In this document: positions 13,776-25,168 of the stretch, piece after piece
Layout: each line of letters begins with the position of its first letter
Position numbering within the stretch: position 1 is the first letter of the stretch
DNA from: Climacteris rufus
Taxonomy: Eukaryota > Chordata > Aves > Passeriformes > Climacteridae
Length of the DNA: 64,000 nt
Reading direction: 5' to 3'
NCBI GenBank assembly: GCA_013398175.1
Contig: VZRZ01007319.1
Location: 434,001 to 498,000, forward strand
Translations under genes and position numbers: made by a program
Notes under the pieces: generated by a model
Database searches by the model: none
Told to the model about the DNA's origin: nothing
Seen by the model: the letters and a program-made list of their open reading frames with translations, nothing else

Positions 13776-14010
13776 TAGAATCATAGAATAATTTAGGTTG
13801 GATGGGACATCCAGAGCTCAGAGCAGGTCTAGTTAGACAGATTGCTTGAGGACTTACCCTTTCCAGCCTTGAAAACCAAGAGAGATAGACAACCTTCCTG
13901 GGCAACTTGGTTTTATGCTTGGCTGCAAGTAATTAGTAGTCTCACCTTTAAGCCTTAATCTCTTAATGTTTTCCAGAAACATCTGTTTCAGTGCAAGCAT
14001 CACAAGGATG
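13776..14010 (-). mobile_element. CR1 LINE 3'-end fragment (reverse orientation)
   Basis: It opens with AGAATCATAGAATAATTTAG followed by GTTGGATGGGACATCC, the reverse complement of the CR1 3' terminus including the ATTCTATG-type octamer tail. It then continues through TTCCAGCCTTGAAAACC and CCTTCCTGGGCAACTTGG, typical of the inverted CR1 3' UTR, and fades near GTTTCAGTGC around 14005. It is a short 5'-truncated insertion with no coding capacity, inserted opposite to the PHACTR1 direction. Confidence 0.88.
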
Positions 14011-17000
14011 TAAGCTGTGTTCTCTCATGAGTCTTCTCTCAGCATGCTCTTTAAGTACTGCTTATGAACACTAGGTCCTGGGTTGCTCATAGTGATGTAA
14101 GGAACATAGATGTGTTTGACCTCTTAGTTTACATTTTGGTGTTACATTTCTAGCAATAACCCATAAAGTGATTGAAAACTTCCATCTGCTATTGGCCTCA
14201 TGATGCACTTAGAGCCTCTCCCAAGGTCTTGAACCAACAAAGTCTTGAAGCTGGGATGCTTTAAGCTCAGTGGATTACTGCTCTAGAGGAAACGTGAAGA
14301 TCACTAGGACAAAAAGTCTGTTAAAATGTCAGAGTACATTGTATACTGCCGTCCTAAGCTCTGCTGGGGCCCCTTGGAATTTTTGTAATACAAAGTAATA
14401 AAAAAGATCTGCAGTGGGTTTTACCACTATTTTGCTGCATTTCCTCCACTGTGAATGAAATGCAGTATTGTACTGCAGTCTTTCTAGTTCAGCCTTCAGT
14501 CACACATTCTTCTCTGGTTTAAACCTTTGGGAAAGCAAAATCCGGTCCTTTGTGCCACCTATGGGCCCTGGAGACTTAGGTTTTGACAGACAAGCTTTGT
14601 GGATCATGCAGGTGAAGCAGTTGAATCTGCAAAACCTCAAAAAATTAGGCAATATTAGGAGTAAGTTTTTATTTCTTGTGAATAATTTACACACATGATG
14701 GCTAAGATTGTGCAGAGTGCTATAGGTATGTTGTTACACACTATGGCAATGTATCACTGAAAAAGCTGAGTTAGATTTTAGTTGTTAATATTTCCTGCTT
14801 TTATAAAAGGCCCTGAAAATTACTGAAATATAGCCTGGATATTGAGGCTTTAACCAATGGGCAGACATTAAAGAGCTTGGCAAGATTCACATTAAAATAT
14901 GTTCCAGGATTTCAGCAAAAACTGATTATACAGCTATTTCTTCAGATCCTTTAGCACAATGCAACCTCTTTGTGTTGACTGCTATTCAAGGTTTTAAAGA
15001 GGCAAACAATGTTTGGTATGGCTTTTTGTCACCAACACCTGCTGATGGTGCATGCATTGTCTGTTGGTGTTGTAGAGACTAGCCTGGTGGTGGTTGATTT
15101 CTGGGGATGGTAGGAGAACGATGACGTGGGACTGATACAAAGCCAAACCTCTCCCTCCGTGCTTTGTCCTTCATACCAGTCCACAGTGAAAGTACAAGCA
15201 GCAACTAAGAGACAGGGGTCTGATAATGAAAAATTACTGGCCCACAGTAAAGTTAACAGGGGCTAAAAAGAGGAGAGTAAGAAACTTTTTTTTTCTGCTT
15301 CTTTTTGGAGAAAGTAAAAAGTTCTTCGTGTGGGTTCCTGTGCTGTTCAGAGGATCCTGTGTTTATGCTGAAGGAGGAAAGACTGAAAAAGATGCTCATG
15401 ATAATGTCATAAGCTTCTTGCTTCACTTCAGCACTTCTAGCTCACTGGGTGATATGTATAGAAACTCTAAGCTATTCCTAGAGGTTTGTGTTGTCTTAAT
15501 TTCTAATTTGAGAAAAATGTGAGCACTTATTGAAGTGAGGTGATTGACAATGTGTGCTGCTGTCAGGCCCAGTGGAGGCAGATGCTTATGAAAGCTTCCC
15601 CCTACAGCTTTGCCAGGATTCATACCTTAATCATCCTTTGCACCTGCTTCAGTTCTCTTGCTTCCTGTGCTGTTCATGTATAATTACAAAGTGCTTTTCA
15701 GTGGTGGGGAAGCCTCTGAAGGTTGGGAGGCTCTGTCATTTTAAAGTCACCCTGAAAGTTTAGGTGTGTGTTCACAGGTTTCCTAGACATCTCTCTTTTC
15801 CTTGTTCTTCCCTTTATCTTCTTTCTCTTCTGACTGAATGTTACTTCCCCTCACCTCATGTTCTCACTTGATTATGCCTGCCTGCCTGTTCATTTGTACC
15901 TCTGTTAGACCTCATGAACATTTAGCTTGCTCCCTCGGCTCAGCCTCTCATCCTCCATCTAAACTCAGTCAGGGTTTGACTTTACTGGACTTGCTGTCTG
16001 GCTTTCCCCACACATCCATCCTTCAAAGATTTTGCATTTTTTGACTTTCTCAGATTGCTTTAAACACAGTGGTACTGGAAATCACAGGAACCTTAGTGAG
16101 CTGAAAAACTGAAATGAAAACTCATTAGTTTTGTGTGACTGACCCAGTGGCACACAAGAGACATGTCAAGTCCCAGGCCATTGACCTGGAAAGTTTGGGT
16201 AAGAGTCTATAACTGTGTTACTGCAAATGAGCTCTTTGGGGCCAAGTCTGTCAAACATATTCTTCTTCATTTGCAGTTTCCTTTTCTGTGTGAAAGTGTT
16301 CCCTAAATGAATGTGCTTCATGCACAGTCATATCCCTGACCTTCAAGTAAACTGTTCTGAACTGCAAGCAACAGACTTAATATGAGTCATTTATAAAGGC
16401 AAAAAATCCAGTCATCCCTATTATGTCCTGATTGTAACTTTGTCTGCTGTAGGCTGGTGATCTCAGTAGCCAATAGAGAGTTTCTGAGATAATAACTATC
16501 CATTTAATTGCTTGGAAATAAATCTTTGGGTCTGTCTAGCAATTTAAAGCTATGGTCTTACTTACTTTGGATGTATTACTTCAATAAAGATTCCTGCAGT
16601 GTGATCCTTCTCCATAATTTTGACCTGAGAAGCAACTTTTATAAGTAAGGATTACCAGGAGGGAATGTTTGTCTGTCTGTTCTTGGGGAAGTCATGCTAT
16701 TTGATATGATCAGGAATTAATTGGATTAGTTAAGTAGACAGAAATGCGAGGGCAGTTTGTGCTGAGAGCAATGCTTGTGCAAGCTGATTGACTTCACTGC
16801 AATTGCCTGTGATGGGAAGTTCAGTTTGACCTATTTTCTTAAATTTTCCTTAAAGTCATCTGACTCAGACCTTTCTGGAGCCAGGGCAGACACAGCACTG
16901 TGTATGGCTCAGTCCTTGAGTGGTTGTGACAGGAAATGGAAAGTCTTAGACCTCTAGGATTTTGTGATATTCATGTCTATCCCACACACTCTAAAAGGGA

Positions 17001-20000
17001 TAGAGTTTCAGGGTATCCCAACTGTCAGGTCTAGAAAGACTGAGGTTTTCTTGGGTGTCTGAAGTTGATCCTCCAGGATTTCCAGGCACTCACAATGACA
17101 AGTAGATTTGTTTCTCAGCATTGTTTCTTTTGTTCGCATCTTGAGACGTGCAATTCTTGAGAAAACAGCAAGAAAACGATAGTGGCACCCTGAAAGATGG
17201 TGACCATGAACTGCTTTACTGAGCTTTCTTTGCATACAAAAGTCTCCAGAAAAAGCTGTTCCAAGTTAGAGGTTTATCACAGTAGAACCTTGATATGTTC
17301 CACCAAATTTCAAGTTTCTCTGTGCATGTTGTAAATCCAGGGCTTTTGCTGTGTTTTCCTTGTTATTTTAAGTCAAACATTAAGGTTTTTCCTCTGAAAC
17401 AACTGTAATACACAGCTCTGGAATCCTTCTATTGCCTTCCTTGCTTTGTTTTTCAAGCATGTAGTTTTACTTGGAGCCAACAAAACCACAAGTGCCTAGT
17501 TTCTCTGTCTGTAGGAAGTGGTATAAAACTAACCCATGATGTGGGAGCAGTTCTGCTGTTCATCACCCAGAGGTGTCCAGTACTTGACTTTGTTTACTCT
17601 AGAGGCTTGGACTCATCTGCTGGACCTTCCCTCTCCCTTTTTTTCATGTCTAGGAGCATTTCTGAGAAGAATAAGTGTTTTCCCCCAGGGGCTTGCTAGA
17701 CACACAGGTACACACACAGGCACATTCTGACTTCTCCCCTCGCTGAGCTTTTTTTAGCAGGCTGTGGGGGAACAGAACCTTGTGAGGAATTATAGATGCA
17801 GCCTGATACCTGACTGTGGGTTTAGTTTTGTGAAGGTTTTAAAAATATTTTTCTGCACCTATATATAAGAGAACTCTGGGTTTGATGGAAGGAAAGCAGA
17901 AAGTGGAGAGCTGTTTCTTTTTTTATGTACAGAAAGAAAAAGGTATTTTGGGGTGGCGTGGGGTGTGAAAATCCAGTGTATATCGTACTGTATCCTCTCA
18001 GTGTCAATCAGGGAGTAACTAGCAAGGAAGATGCTGCAATGTTGTGAGTATTCAAGCCACCAGTGCTACTGTGTTTTGGTAAATGTTAAGTTGTGCAATT
18101 AGTGGTATAGAAAAATTCCAATTAACATCAATAAGCACTGGGTCAAACCCATATTTTGTACTGAATATTACTAGCAGAGTCTATTCCAACAGTTCCAAAT
18201 ACATGGGGCAAAACAATTATCAGTGTCAGGCTGCAGTTTATAAGGGCTGAATATGCTTGCATCAAAGCTAAATATGATCCTTCTTAAATGGAATTACTAA
18301 ATTGGCCACACAGGATTTGATTCAGATTCCTCCTTGGTTTCAATCACATAATTGCACTGAGGTGCTTGGAACCGCTTTTTGTTAACTTCAAGATTGCAGC
18401 TGTATCAAAGTCTCAGTTTAGAGCTTGCAGAGGTGCTACTGAGTCCCAGTTCATGCCTCAGCTCTATCCTGTGTCTGTTGTCAAAGCAAGAAAGGTTTCA
18501 ATTCCTCTGAAAGTTATGCAGGATGTGCAATGTCCTCCAAAAAGATCATAAAACCACAGGCCGTACCACATCAAAATTAGATACAAATATTGAGAGTGGA
18601 TTTTCTTAAGATGGGAGGTAATGACTTGTTAGGACTGCAGTGACGAATGGCTCCGGTGCTAGGACTTGCAGTAAACTCTGCTAGAGCAAGAGCTTCACCT
18701 AACATTTCAGCATAAAGATTGTCTTCCTTTCAGTGTCATCTAATGCTAATGCTTGCTTGCTCAGCTGTTTTATAAATCCAGACTCCATGTTGGTTCATTG
18801 CTGATGTTTAGCCTTAGCTTCATCAGGCCTTTGGGCATTAATTGCACATATATATTTGGGCATTCAAATGGCAGCACAGCAACTTTCCATCTGTCCTGCT
18901 AGGTAGGATGACATCTTCCTTTTTATCCTTAGAAGGCCTTTGCCATCAGTAGTTCTTCACTTTTGCAGCAAATGGGTGTTCCTAAGCTTATGTGTTTTTT
19001 GTGTGTAACCTTTTCTGTTCATTTTCATCACACCATATGGCATCACATTGAAATAAAGCAGGGATTCTCCTAAATAAGGAGAGAACTCCATCATAGCAAA
19101 GGCTGTGCACAGGATGTGGAGAGCCCTGCAGGTAGAGCAAGAATGAGACGTGTGATGCTTCAACAGTATTGCTTAACGTAGGAAAGCCAGGAAGGGGCAT
19201 TTTCTTTCCTTTCTTTTTCCTTCATTTTGCTTTTGTTTGTGCAGCACTCATCACCTGACTCTCTTGGGCTGAAGACTGCCAGGAGTAGCTGGGATTGCTG
19301 CTTAAGAATGTGTTTATAGCTGCAAAACTAAAAGGTCATATTCTATTTTGGCCTGGTGGAGTCTCAGGCTGATTCTTCCTCCTCCTTGCCCTCACAGTTT
19401 TGCTGATGTGCCACGTAGTAAGCAGAAATACTGTCAGCCTTGCACCCTGGAGCCCCTGCCATGGACCAGAGTCCTCCAGCTGCACTAACTGCCTGGCAAC
19501 CAGAAAATATTTGGGTAGCCAAGTTTGAGTTGTGCCTTGCAACTAGAATGATTCTTCACCTGGCAACAAACTCCTTTGACAAATGTCAACTGACCTGATG
19601 TAGCATTTTTTGATAGTAAATTGAAGATGCTACCAAATGAGGTACTGTGTTAAGGACTGATTCCTGTGTTGTAGTAAGTAGATCAAATTGTCCATATTTC
19701 CCTCTTCACTCCAAACTGATCTGTTTGTTTCTACAGTATGTGTAGTACAACATCAATGTATGCATTAATCACCAGGGCAGCAGTAATCAATTAATTTATC
19801 TTTTATCTCTTTTTTATTCTCACTGGGATGTGTAGTACACTGAGTAAAGGAAATAGGAAGGAAAGGAAAATATTTATAAAAAACTGCCAAGTATCGGGGT
19901 ATCCCTGTAAAAACATCTCTGCCTAAATAGACTGTAAAACACGAATCATGGTGTTTTGGTTAGAAAGACTAAATTGCTGACAAAAAGCGATGCTGCCTTG

Positions 20001-21474
20001 TTAAGGCTTGCATTTGTCTAGCATTTTCACATGGACAGTGCCATTGTTAGCCATGGCTTCTTCAGGGGAAAACCATAACTCTCCAAGACAATATTTGTAA
20101 TGAAGAAACAGGGATCAGAGGCTTCTACACAATTTCTGTTGTCCACCAGTTTGTGCTGGAAGCGGAAGAGAGCCTGTCCTGCCCACACAGAAACCTCCAT
20201 GTTGTTCAGCTGAGGGCTGTAGGGCTCACTTCAGGGGTGTCCTTCCTAGAATTTGCATAGCACTGCAGCTTAGAGAAAGAAGAGGAAATATTCTTTTCTG
20301 TGGTGTGCAGAATACAGCTGAAAGCTTGCCTGCTTTTCGAGGGCACAGCATCCCAAAAAACACTCTTAGCACCATGATCTGTGACATGGGAAGACATAGT
20401 CCAGGGAAAAAAATGATACAACAGTGTCGACCCTAAAATATTTTGATGCAGGTAAGAACCAATATCTCAGTAGCCATCTGTTTAAAGGACATGTTGCTTT
20501 CATTTCTTCTTTATAGACAATGGAAATGACACTCTCCTTAATGGCAAAGGCTGCAGCGGGGAAAAGAACTGAAGGTACAAAAGGTTTCCCAAGCTTTCCC
20601 AGAAGAAACAAATGTGGGCTGGGAATAGGATGCAAGTTTGTTGATTCACTGTCAAATAACAAATTATCTGACATCCTGTTCATTGATTTTGTTGTCCCCT
20701 GTGCAATAAAGTTTTGCCAAGGTTTGTAGCTGTGTACTGAGGCAGTGAAAGGGTTATGAGAATTTTTTTTTTGAACTTATCTTTAAAAAACAAGGCAAAG
20801 CAAGTTATTTTCTGCAGGACTACGGTAGAATGTTCATGTTACATTATTTGTCCTGGAACTGATTAGCAGCGGCAGCTTTCACCATAATTAAACAGATCAT
20901 AATTAAACACATTTTTGTTTTATGAGCTGTGGCAAATTCAGATTGTCTACAAGGCAACTCTTAGGAATGAAGGCAATTTGCATGTTATAGCAAAGTGCAT
21001 GTTACAGGAGACATACTAACAGATGGCTTCAGGGCTTGTTTGCATTCAAAATACATAGCACCTGCAAGCAAAAATGCATGGGCTTTCTCCATGATAATTT
21101 GGGCTTCTTTTCCACATGGAGTCAGTGTTACTCACTGGACCAGTTATTTAATTCCCCAGCGTCCACAAACATTTTAGAGCAGCTGTGCTTCTGCAGTCTC
21201 CTGGGATCTGCTTGTAAAAACTCTGTTCATTCTGGAAGTATTTGCAGGTTCTTTCACAGAATGGAGTACATGTGAGGCTGGACTAGAACACAGATGATAA
21301 TCTTCCAGTCTCTGCCTGAGAAAGAAGTTTCTTCTGTCCCTCTCTAAAAGTTGCTTGGGGTGGGGAGATAATAGCAGAATCATTAAAAATGCAGTGTTTG
21401 GATACGAAGTCTATTTTCAGATCCAAGTTGAATTTTATGGTTTTAGAACTGGAAGAGGAGGAATAAATACTGTT

Positions 21475-21503
21475 AAAACAAAACCAAGCAAAACAAAAAA
21501 ACC
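21475..21503. repeat. short A/C low-complexity tract
   Basis: A run of A with scattered C (AAAACAAAACCAAGCAAAAC and onward, ending in A7). It matches the character of the tracts at 1237-1361 and 45082-45152 and has no coding meaning. Confidence 0.7.
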
Positions 21504-22773
21504 TTAAGTTTGGAGTGAGTGAACCATTTGGACTAAGCCTGATGGAACATGTTTTTCCTGTTTCCCCTCTCATTTTGCTATAAACAGTAAATCTCTGTAT
21601 TTGAAAAGTCTATTTGTGTCCTCTCTGTGATATACAAACACCTTCAGACCATCTTGGATTATGATTTCATAAAATTTGTCTGAAAACCAGAAACATCAAC
21701 ATCACCGTTCTTTAGCCAAGGAGCTGAGATATCAAGAGGTTGTAAATAATTTGTCTGAGGTCACAGAGGGAGGCTGCAAAAGACTGATGACTTGACCTAG
21801 TTTTTCATGTTCTAAGTCTTACCCAATTCCTGAATTACAAGACCATTTGCCTTATAAGACCAGCTCTCCTGGTCTTCAGTTCTGCTGAATGTATCACTCT
21901 AGTTTTCTTTCTTAAAACAGGTGAGGCACAACACTCCAAAACTGCCCTGAGACAACAGATAGATATTCCAATTTTGAGTTCACCCTGCATTCCATTAACA
22001 CTCATATTTCCCAAATTCAGGGAAGCTGACATTTGAATGTGCTTTCCTCTCCTGACCCATTTCCATAATGCAGCAGTGCTGAGTACAAGTGACAGCTGTG
22101 AACTCTAAGCAAGTTCAGAAGGTGAATTATGATCATGTCTTCTGCTCACCTAATTATTTTCTGAATCACAACCAAACTGAAGGTGTTCTCAAAGGCAGTG
22201 AATAAGTTAGAGGGAATTCTACTGCGAGTGTCTGAACTGTTGTGTGGCTGGGGGGGGGAATGAAACTCTTTTCAGCCTTTGCTTTCCAGATGTGTAACAT
22301 AGCAAACAGTATCTCAGCATCAGGCCTTCAAAGGGATGGCTTCTCAGTGCATTAACTCACATGATATGCACATTTGGGGCATGCACCTGGATAATTCTGC
22401 ATTCCCTGTTCTCCTACCACTTACATGAAACAGGTAGGAATTTTGGATGAGCAACACATGCAAAATCAAGTCCTTTGGGGCAACACATGACCTGAGGTGA
22501 CCGACTCTAGTCAGCATAAACCCATATACGTAGCCCAGTGTGTAGGATGCTTGTGTGGCTTGGTGAACAACATAATTCTGCTGAAAGCCTGCTTCAGTCT
22601 GTATTTCTGTGAGATCTGATAGCACCTAGGCTGATTTGTGAACTCTGCTGAGGAAAGTAAAGCCTTGTATTTGGCTTCCACTCCCAGGAGCGCCAGGTGA
22701 GAAGTCAGACCTGCATCAGAATGACGCAGAACAAGTAGGTCAGCAGTTTCATTGCATGCATCTTCTGTGTGCC

Positions 22774-22804
22774 TGTGTGTGTGTGTGTGTGTGCGCGCGT
22801 GCAT
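22774..22804. repeat. (TG)n/(CG)n microsatellite
   Basis: Perfectly alternating pyrimidine-purine sequence: eleven or so TG units passing directly into CGCGCG and then TGCATG. The translations across it (poly Thr-His) are artefacts. The TG-to-CG transition makes it a candidate Z-DNA-forming segment, about 1.5 kb upstream of the promoter island. Confidence 0.95.
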
Positions 22805-23897
22805 GAACTTGAGAAAATGGAAAACCATGGCACTGAATCCTTAAATTTCTGCTCCATCTTCTTTAGACAAAAGTCTCACTGACTGTTTCATGTGTAGTTG
22901 AAGACAATCAAGGCTGTTTGGGCCTTTTGTTGCCATAAAACATGTGGTAACAATATGTGGAAATGGTAAAAAATTGCAGAATTAGTGGATTTCTTCTAAC
23001 AGTGAGTGCAGGCTTTGGCTAAAAATAAGGAGAATGGTGTTATTCATTGCCATGTTTTGTCTGCCCCAATTGCACTCTCTCTGCTTAGTGCCTGCCAAAC
23101 TGATAGCTTGCTGAAGATTTAAAGAACCAGCACTCACATTCCTGTAATAGCAGCCAGAATAGCTGAGGTTATCGTCTCTTCTTCAGGCTTTCCTTCCCAG
23201 AACCTGAAAGAAGCAAGCATCCTCACCCCTACTTCCCTCATTTTCTGTGTCACAGGCACTGTCCTGAGCTCCTGCTTCAGCAGGTTGGGCAGCTTGGGTT
23301 GCTTACCATGCCGTGAAAACAGACAGCACATTTTGGGGGCAGCTGGACAGCAAAGGATTGACAGCGTGTCTGGCCAGGGATTATAATCCCTTTCAAACTG
23401 GGGGAGTTTTGGAAATGCGGGCAGCCTGGAATGATCAGGCTGTTCTCTGGAGCAGCTGCACTGTGGACAGGAGGCAAGGGAGACAAACAAGTCCATCGCC
23501 CAGATAAGCAGTCAAAAGGAAAACAAGCTGTGGGACAGCCTTTGCCGCGGAGGAGCAGAGCCCCTGCAGGGGCTCTTGGGCCGAAGTCACCAGGCAGTGC
23601 CAGCCCTTGTCTATGGCTGCCCTCTTGAGCCCCGCACGGGCCAGACCAAGCACCTTAGCTGGCTTTTTGAAGAGTAAAAGCGGGGAGAAAAATCAAGAAT
23701 GAAAAGCGGATGGGGTTTGGTGTTGCTGGGGCACCTGGAGCGGAGTGGCCCCGTGCCCCTTGAGCCGCAGGCGAGGGCGGAGAGTCGGGGAGGAGGGTCT
23801 GCAGCCCGCTGCCGGACAGTTCCTTGTGTGTGAAACACCAGTTCCGCGGGACGGGCTGCGAGCCGCCCCTGTGCCCGTGTTGTCAGGCGGAGGACGG

Positions 23898-23989
23898 NNN
23901 NNNNNNNNNNNNNNNNNNNNNNNNNNNNNNNNNNNNNNNNNNNNNNNNNNNNNNNNNNNNNNNNNNNNNNNNNNNNNNNNNNNNNNNNN
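23898..23989. other. assembly gap (92 N)
   Basis: A run of 92 N lies in the middle of the CpG island. Its position in the most GC-rich part suggests sequencing drop-out. The size may be estimated or nominal, so distances across it are uncertain. Upstream 5' UTR or another start codon could be hidden here. Confidence 0.99.
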
Positions 23990-24131
23990 TCTGCCTCCCG
24001 GATGATCGCAGCCGGCGAGGTAGCCAAAGGTGTGCCAGGCTCCGCCGTGCCGCCAAATGTGTCCGGCTCCCGCGGCTAAGGGAGAGGCTCGGAGCGGGGA
24101 CACGCTGAGCATCCTCCAGCCCAGCCCGGGG

Positions 24132-24136
24132 GATTG
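24132..24136 (-). promoter_or_regulatory. inverted CCAAT box
   Basis: ATTGG within GGGGATTGGTTAAGG is the reverse complement of a CCAAT box (NF-Y-type site). It is placed about 230 bp upstream of the PHACTR1 start codon and inside the CpG island, a typical spacing from a start site in such promoters. It is short and therefore weak evidence alone. Confidence 0.4.
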
Positions 24137-24362
24137 GTTAAGGAGCGGGGTCACGGAGGGCAGGCAGCAAGGCTCAGGCAGCGCTTCTGCCTGCTCTGCC
24201 TCCCGCCTCCCCCCTCTCCCCCAGCCCTCCCCTTCATCCCTGTTGTGTGTGGCAGCTAAACACCGAGGCGAGCGGGAGCGGATGGCGGATTGCGCGCACG
24301 CCAGGCAGCCTGGGATGCTGGCTTTTCCTTCTGCTGGCTGCAGGCAGGGCTCGGTTTCAGGC

Positions 24363-24534
24363 ATGAGTGGAGAGAAACCTAAAAAGAAAGCTTTCTATCT
24401 AGTGAGGATGAAGCCACTGAAGGAGCCCACCACCACCACTAACAACAATGTCTCGTTTGTGATACAGTACCACATAGGCAAGGAGATCAAACACATTTGC
24501 AGCAACTGCAGTCGCGGGGAGGAAGCCCGTGACG
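24363..24534 (+). CDS. PHACTR1: PHACTR1 alternative first coding exon (partial gene)
   Basis: This exon encodes 57 residues plus the first base of codon 58, ending at a consensus donor (GACG|GTGAGT, 24535). It joins in phase to the exon at 46766, giving ...EEARD-A-EEVERL... . PHACTR1 binds G-actin through RPEL motifs and protein phosphatase 1, so this exon would only supply the N-terminal leader. The leader starts MSGEKPKKK (basic) and has a Thr/Asn tract (residues 23-29: four Thr, three Asn). It has a hydrophobic patch (SFVIQYHI, 31-38) and an H44-x-C46-x-x-C49 cluster. It differs from the N-terminus of canonical PHACTR1 as I remember it, so I call it an alternative first exon. The start at 24363 is chosen because GC-rich, UTR-like sequence gives way there to lower-GC coding sequence, with G at -3. 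In-frame ATGs at 24282 and 24315 with no intervening stop leave an N-terminal extension of 27 or 16 residues possible. The exon call is fairly sure; the start is less so. Confidence 0.75.
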
Positions 24535-24784
24535 GTGAGTGCCGAGAGCCGTGGGTGTAGGAGCGAGGCAGGGGAGCGCGTGTGCTTGCTCGGGGGTGCG
24601 CGGACATGTGTGCGCTCCCGTCGGAGCCTGGGATGCGCGGCTTGCTCCTCCACAGATCCCAGGGAAAGAGGAGAGGGAGCGCGGGAGGAATGCGCTGGGC
24701 ATTGATTCAGCCTGTCGATCAGGGAGATGCCAAGAGGGACAGGTCTCTTCATTTGCCACAGAAGCTTTGTGCTAACAGTTAAGG

Positions 24785-24823
24785 CACCAACTCTTTTTTT
24801 CTTTCTTTCCCTTTTCCCCCCAG
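24785..24823 (+). other. strong unused 3' splice-site-like sequence
   Basis: An almost unbroken pyrimidine run of about 30 bases ends in CCCCCCAG at 24823, only 289 bp after the first-exon donor. It has every feature of a good acceptor. If used, the reading frame would continue Val-Ala-Ile-Glu-Ile-Ala-Val-Cys and stop at a TGA after 17 codons, giving a short truncated product or a decayed transcript. There is no sign that it is used. Confidence 0.5.
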
Positions 24824-25108
24824 TTGCTATAGAAATTGCTGTTTGTATTGATTGTGTTTTGTTCCCATTCCCGTGAATTTTAGATCAGGGTTTTCTGTCT
24901 TGATACATCAACTTTTTCTTTGTCGTGCTGCAATAGAGTTTGCTTGACTCAGCTGAGTATCTGGAAGGTCTGGTTTAGCAGGAATACGGCTGGTGTGATT
25001 TTCATCGTGCTGTCAAATGCATGGGGGAAATAGTATTTTTATTGGAATTAATATAGTGCTCTTCAGTCAACTGTTCTCATCCCTTCCCCCTCTCCTTTCG
25101 GGACTGAG

Positions 25109-25168
25109 CAAAACCTCTAGAGGGTATTCAGAGAGTGACGGTGTAATCAATCACAGGTGTTGCTACAG
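25109..25168 (+). other. possible cryptic or 'poison' exon with perfect donor
   Basis: The perfect donor CAG|GTAAGT lies at 25166-25174. It is preceded by a pyrimidine-rich stretch (about 25071-25100) and AG candidates at 25108, 25120 and 25131. Exons starting at 25109 (60 bp) or 25121 (48 bp) keep length in multiples of three, but in the phase coming from the first exon both hit TAA within the segment. A product would therefore be truncated. It could alternatively be a non-coding first or second exon of another transcript. Transcript evidence is absent. Confidence 0.35.

Larger units (their letters stand above)
14011..23499. other. non-coding DNA upstream of the CpG island
   Basis: No recognisable exon on either strand. 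It contains pyrimidine-rich stretches (about 15780-15830 and 19200-19240), an A/C tract (21475-21503), a GT microsatellite (22774-22804) and a possible weak CR1-like fragment around 21272-21320 (GGCTGGACTAG...AATCTTCCAGTC). GC content rises towards 23300, approaching the island. Confidence 0.65.
23500..24680 (+). promoter_or_regulatory. CpG island / probable PHACTR1 alternative promoter and 5' UTR
   Basis: GC and CpG content rise sharply against AT-rich flanks, with dense CG dinucleotides from about 23540 through the start codon at 24363 and on to about 24680. I see no TATA box. An inverted CCAAT box (ATTGG, 24132-24136) and a C-rich GC-box-like run (CCCGCCTCCCCCC at 24202-24214) lie 150-230 bp upstream of the start codon. 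Together with the coding exon and its consensus donor, this suggests a TATA-less broad promoter firing on the + strand. The exact transcription start cannot be set from sequence, and part of the island is missing in the N gap. A divergent antisense transcript is possible but not shown. Confidence 0.8.

Noticed and set aside
13452..13778. 108-codon + frame with a Lys/Arg-rich N-terminal half
   Set aside because: The basic character comes from an A-rich stretch, no family is recognised, and the frame ends in the start of an inverted CR1.
22511..22828. Minus-strand frame with a Thr-His repeat
   Set aside because: It is the translation of the GT microsatellite.
23611..24364. Long frames on both strands across the GC island and the N gap
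   Set aside because: Open only because of GC richness and because N codons contain no stops; only the + frame ending at 24534 has a phase-matched donor and a PHACTR1 partner exon.
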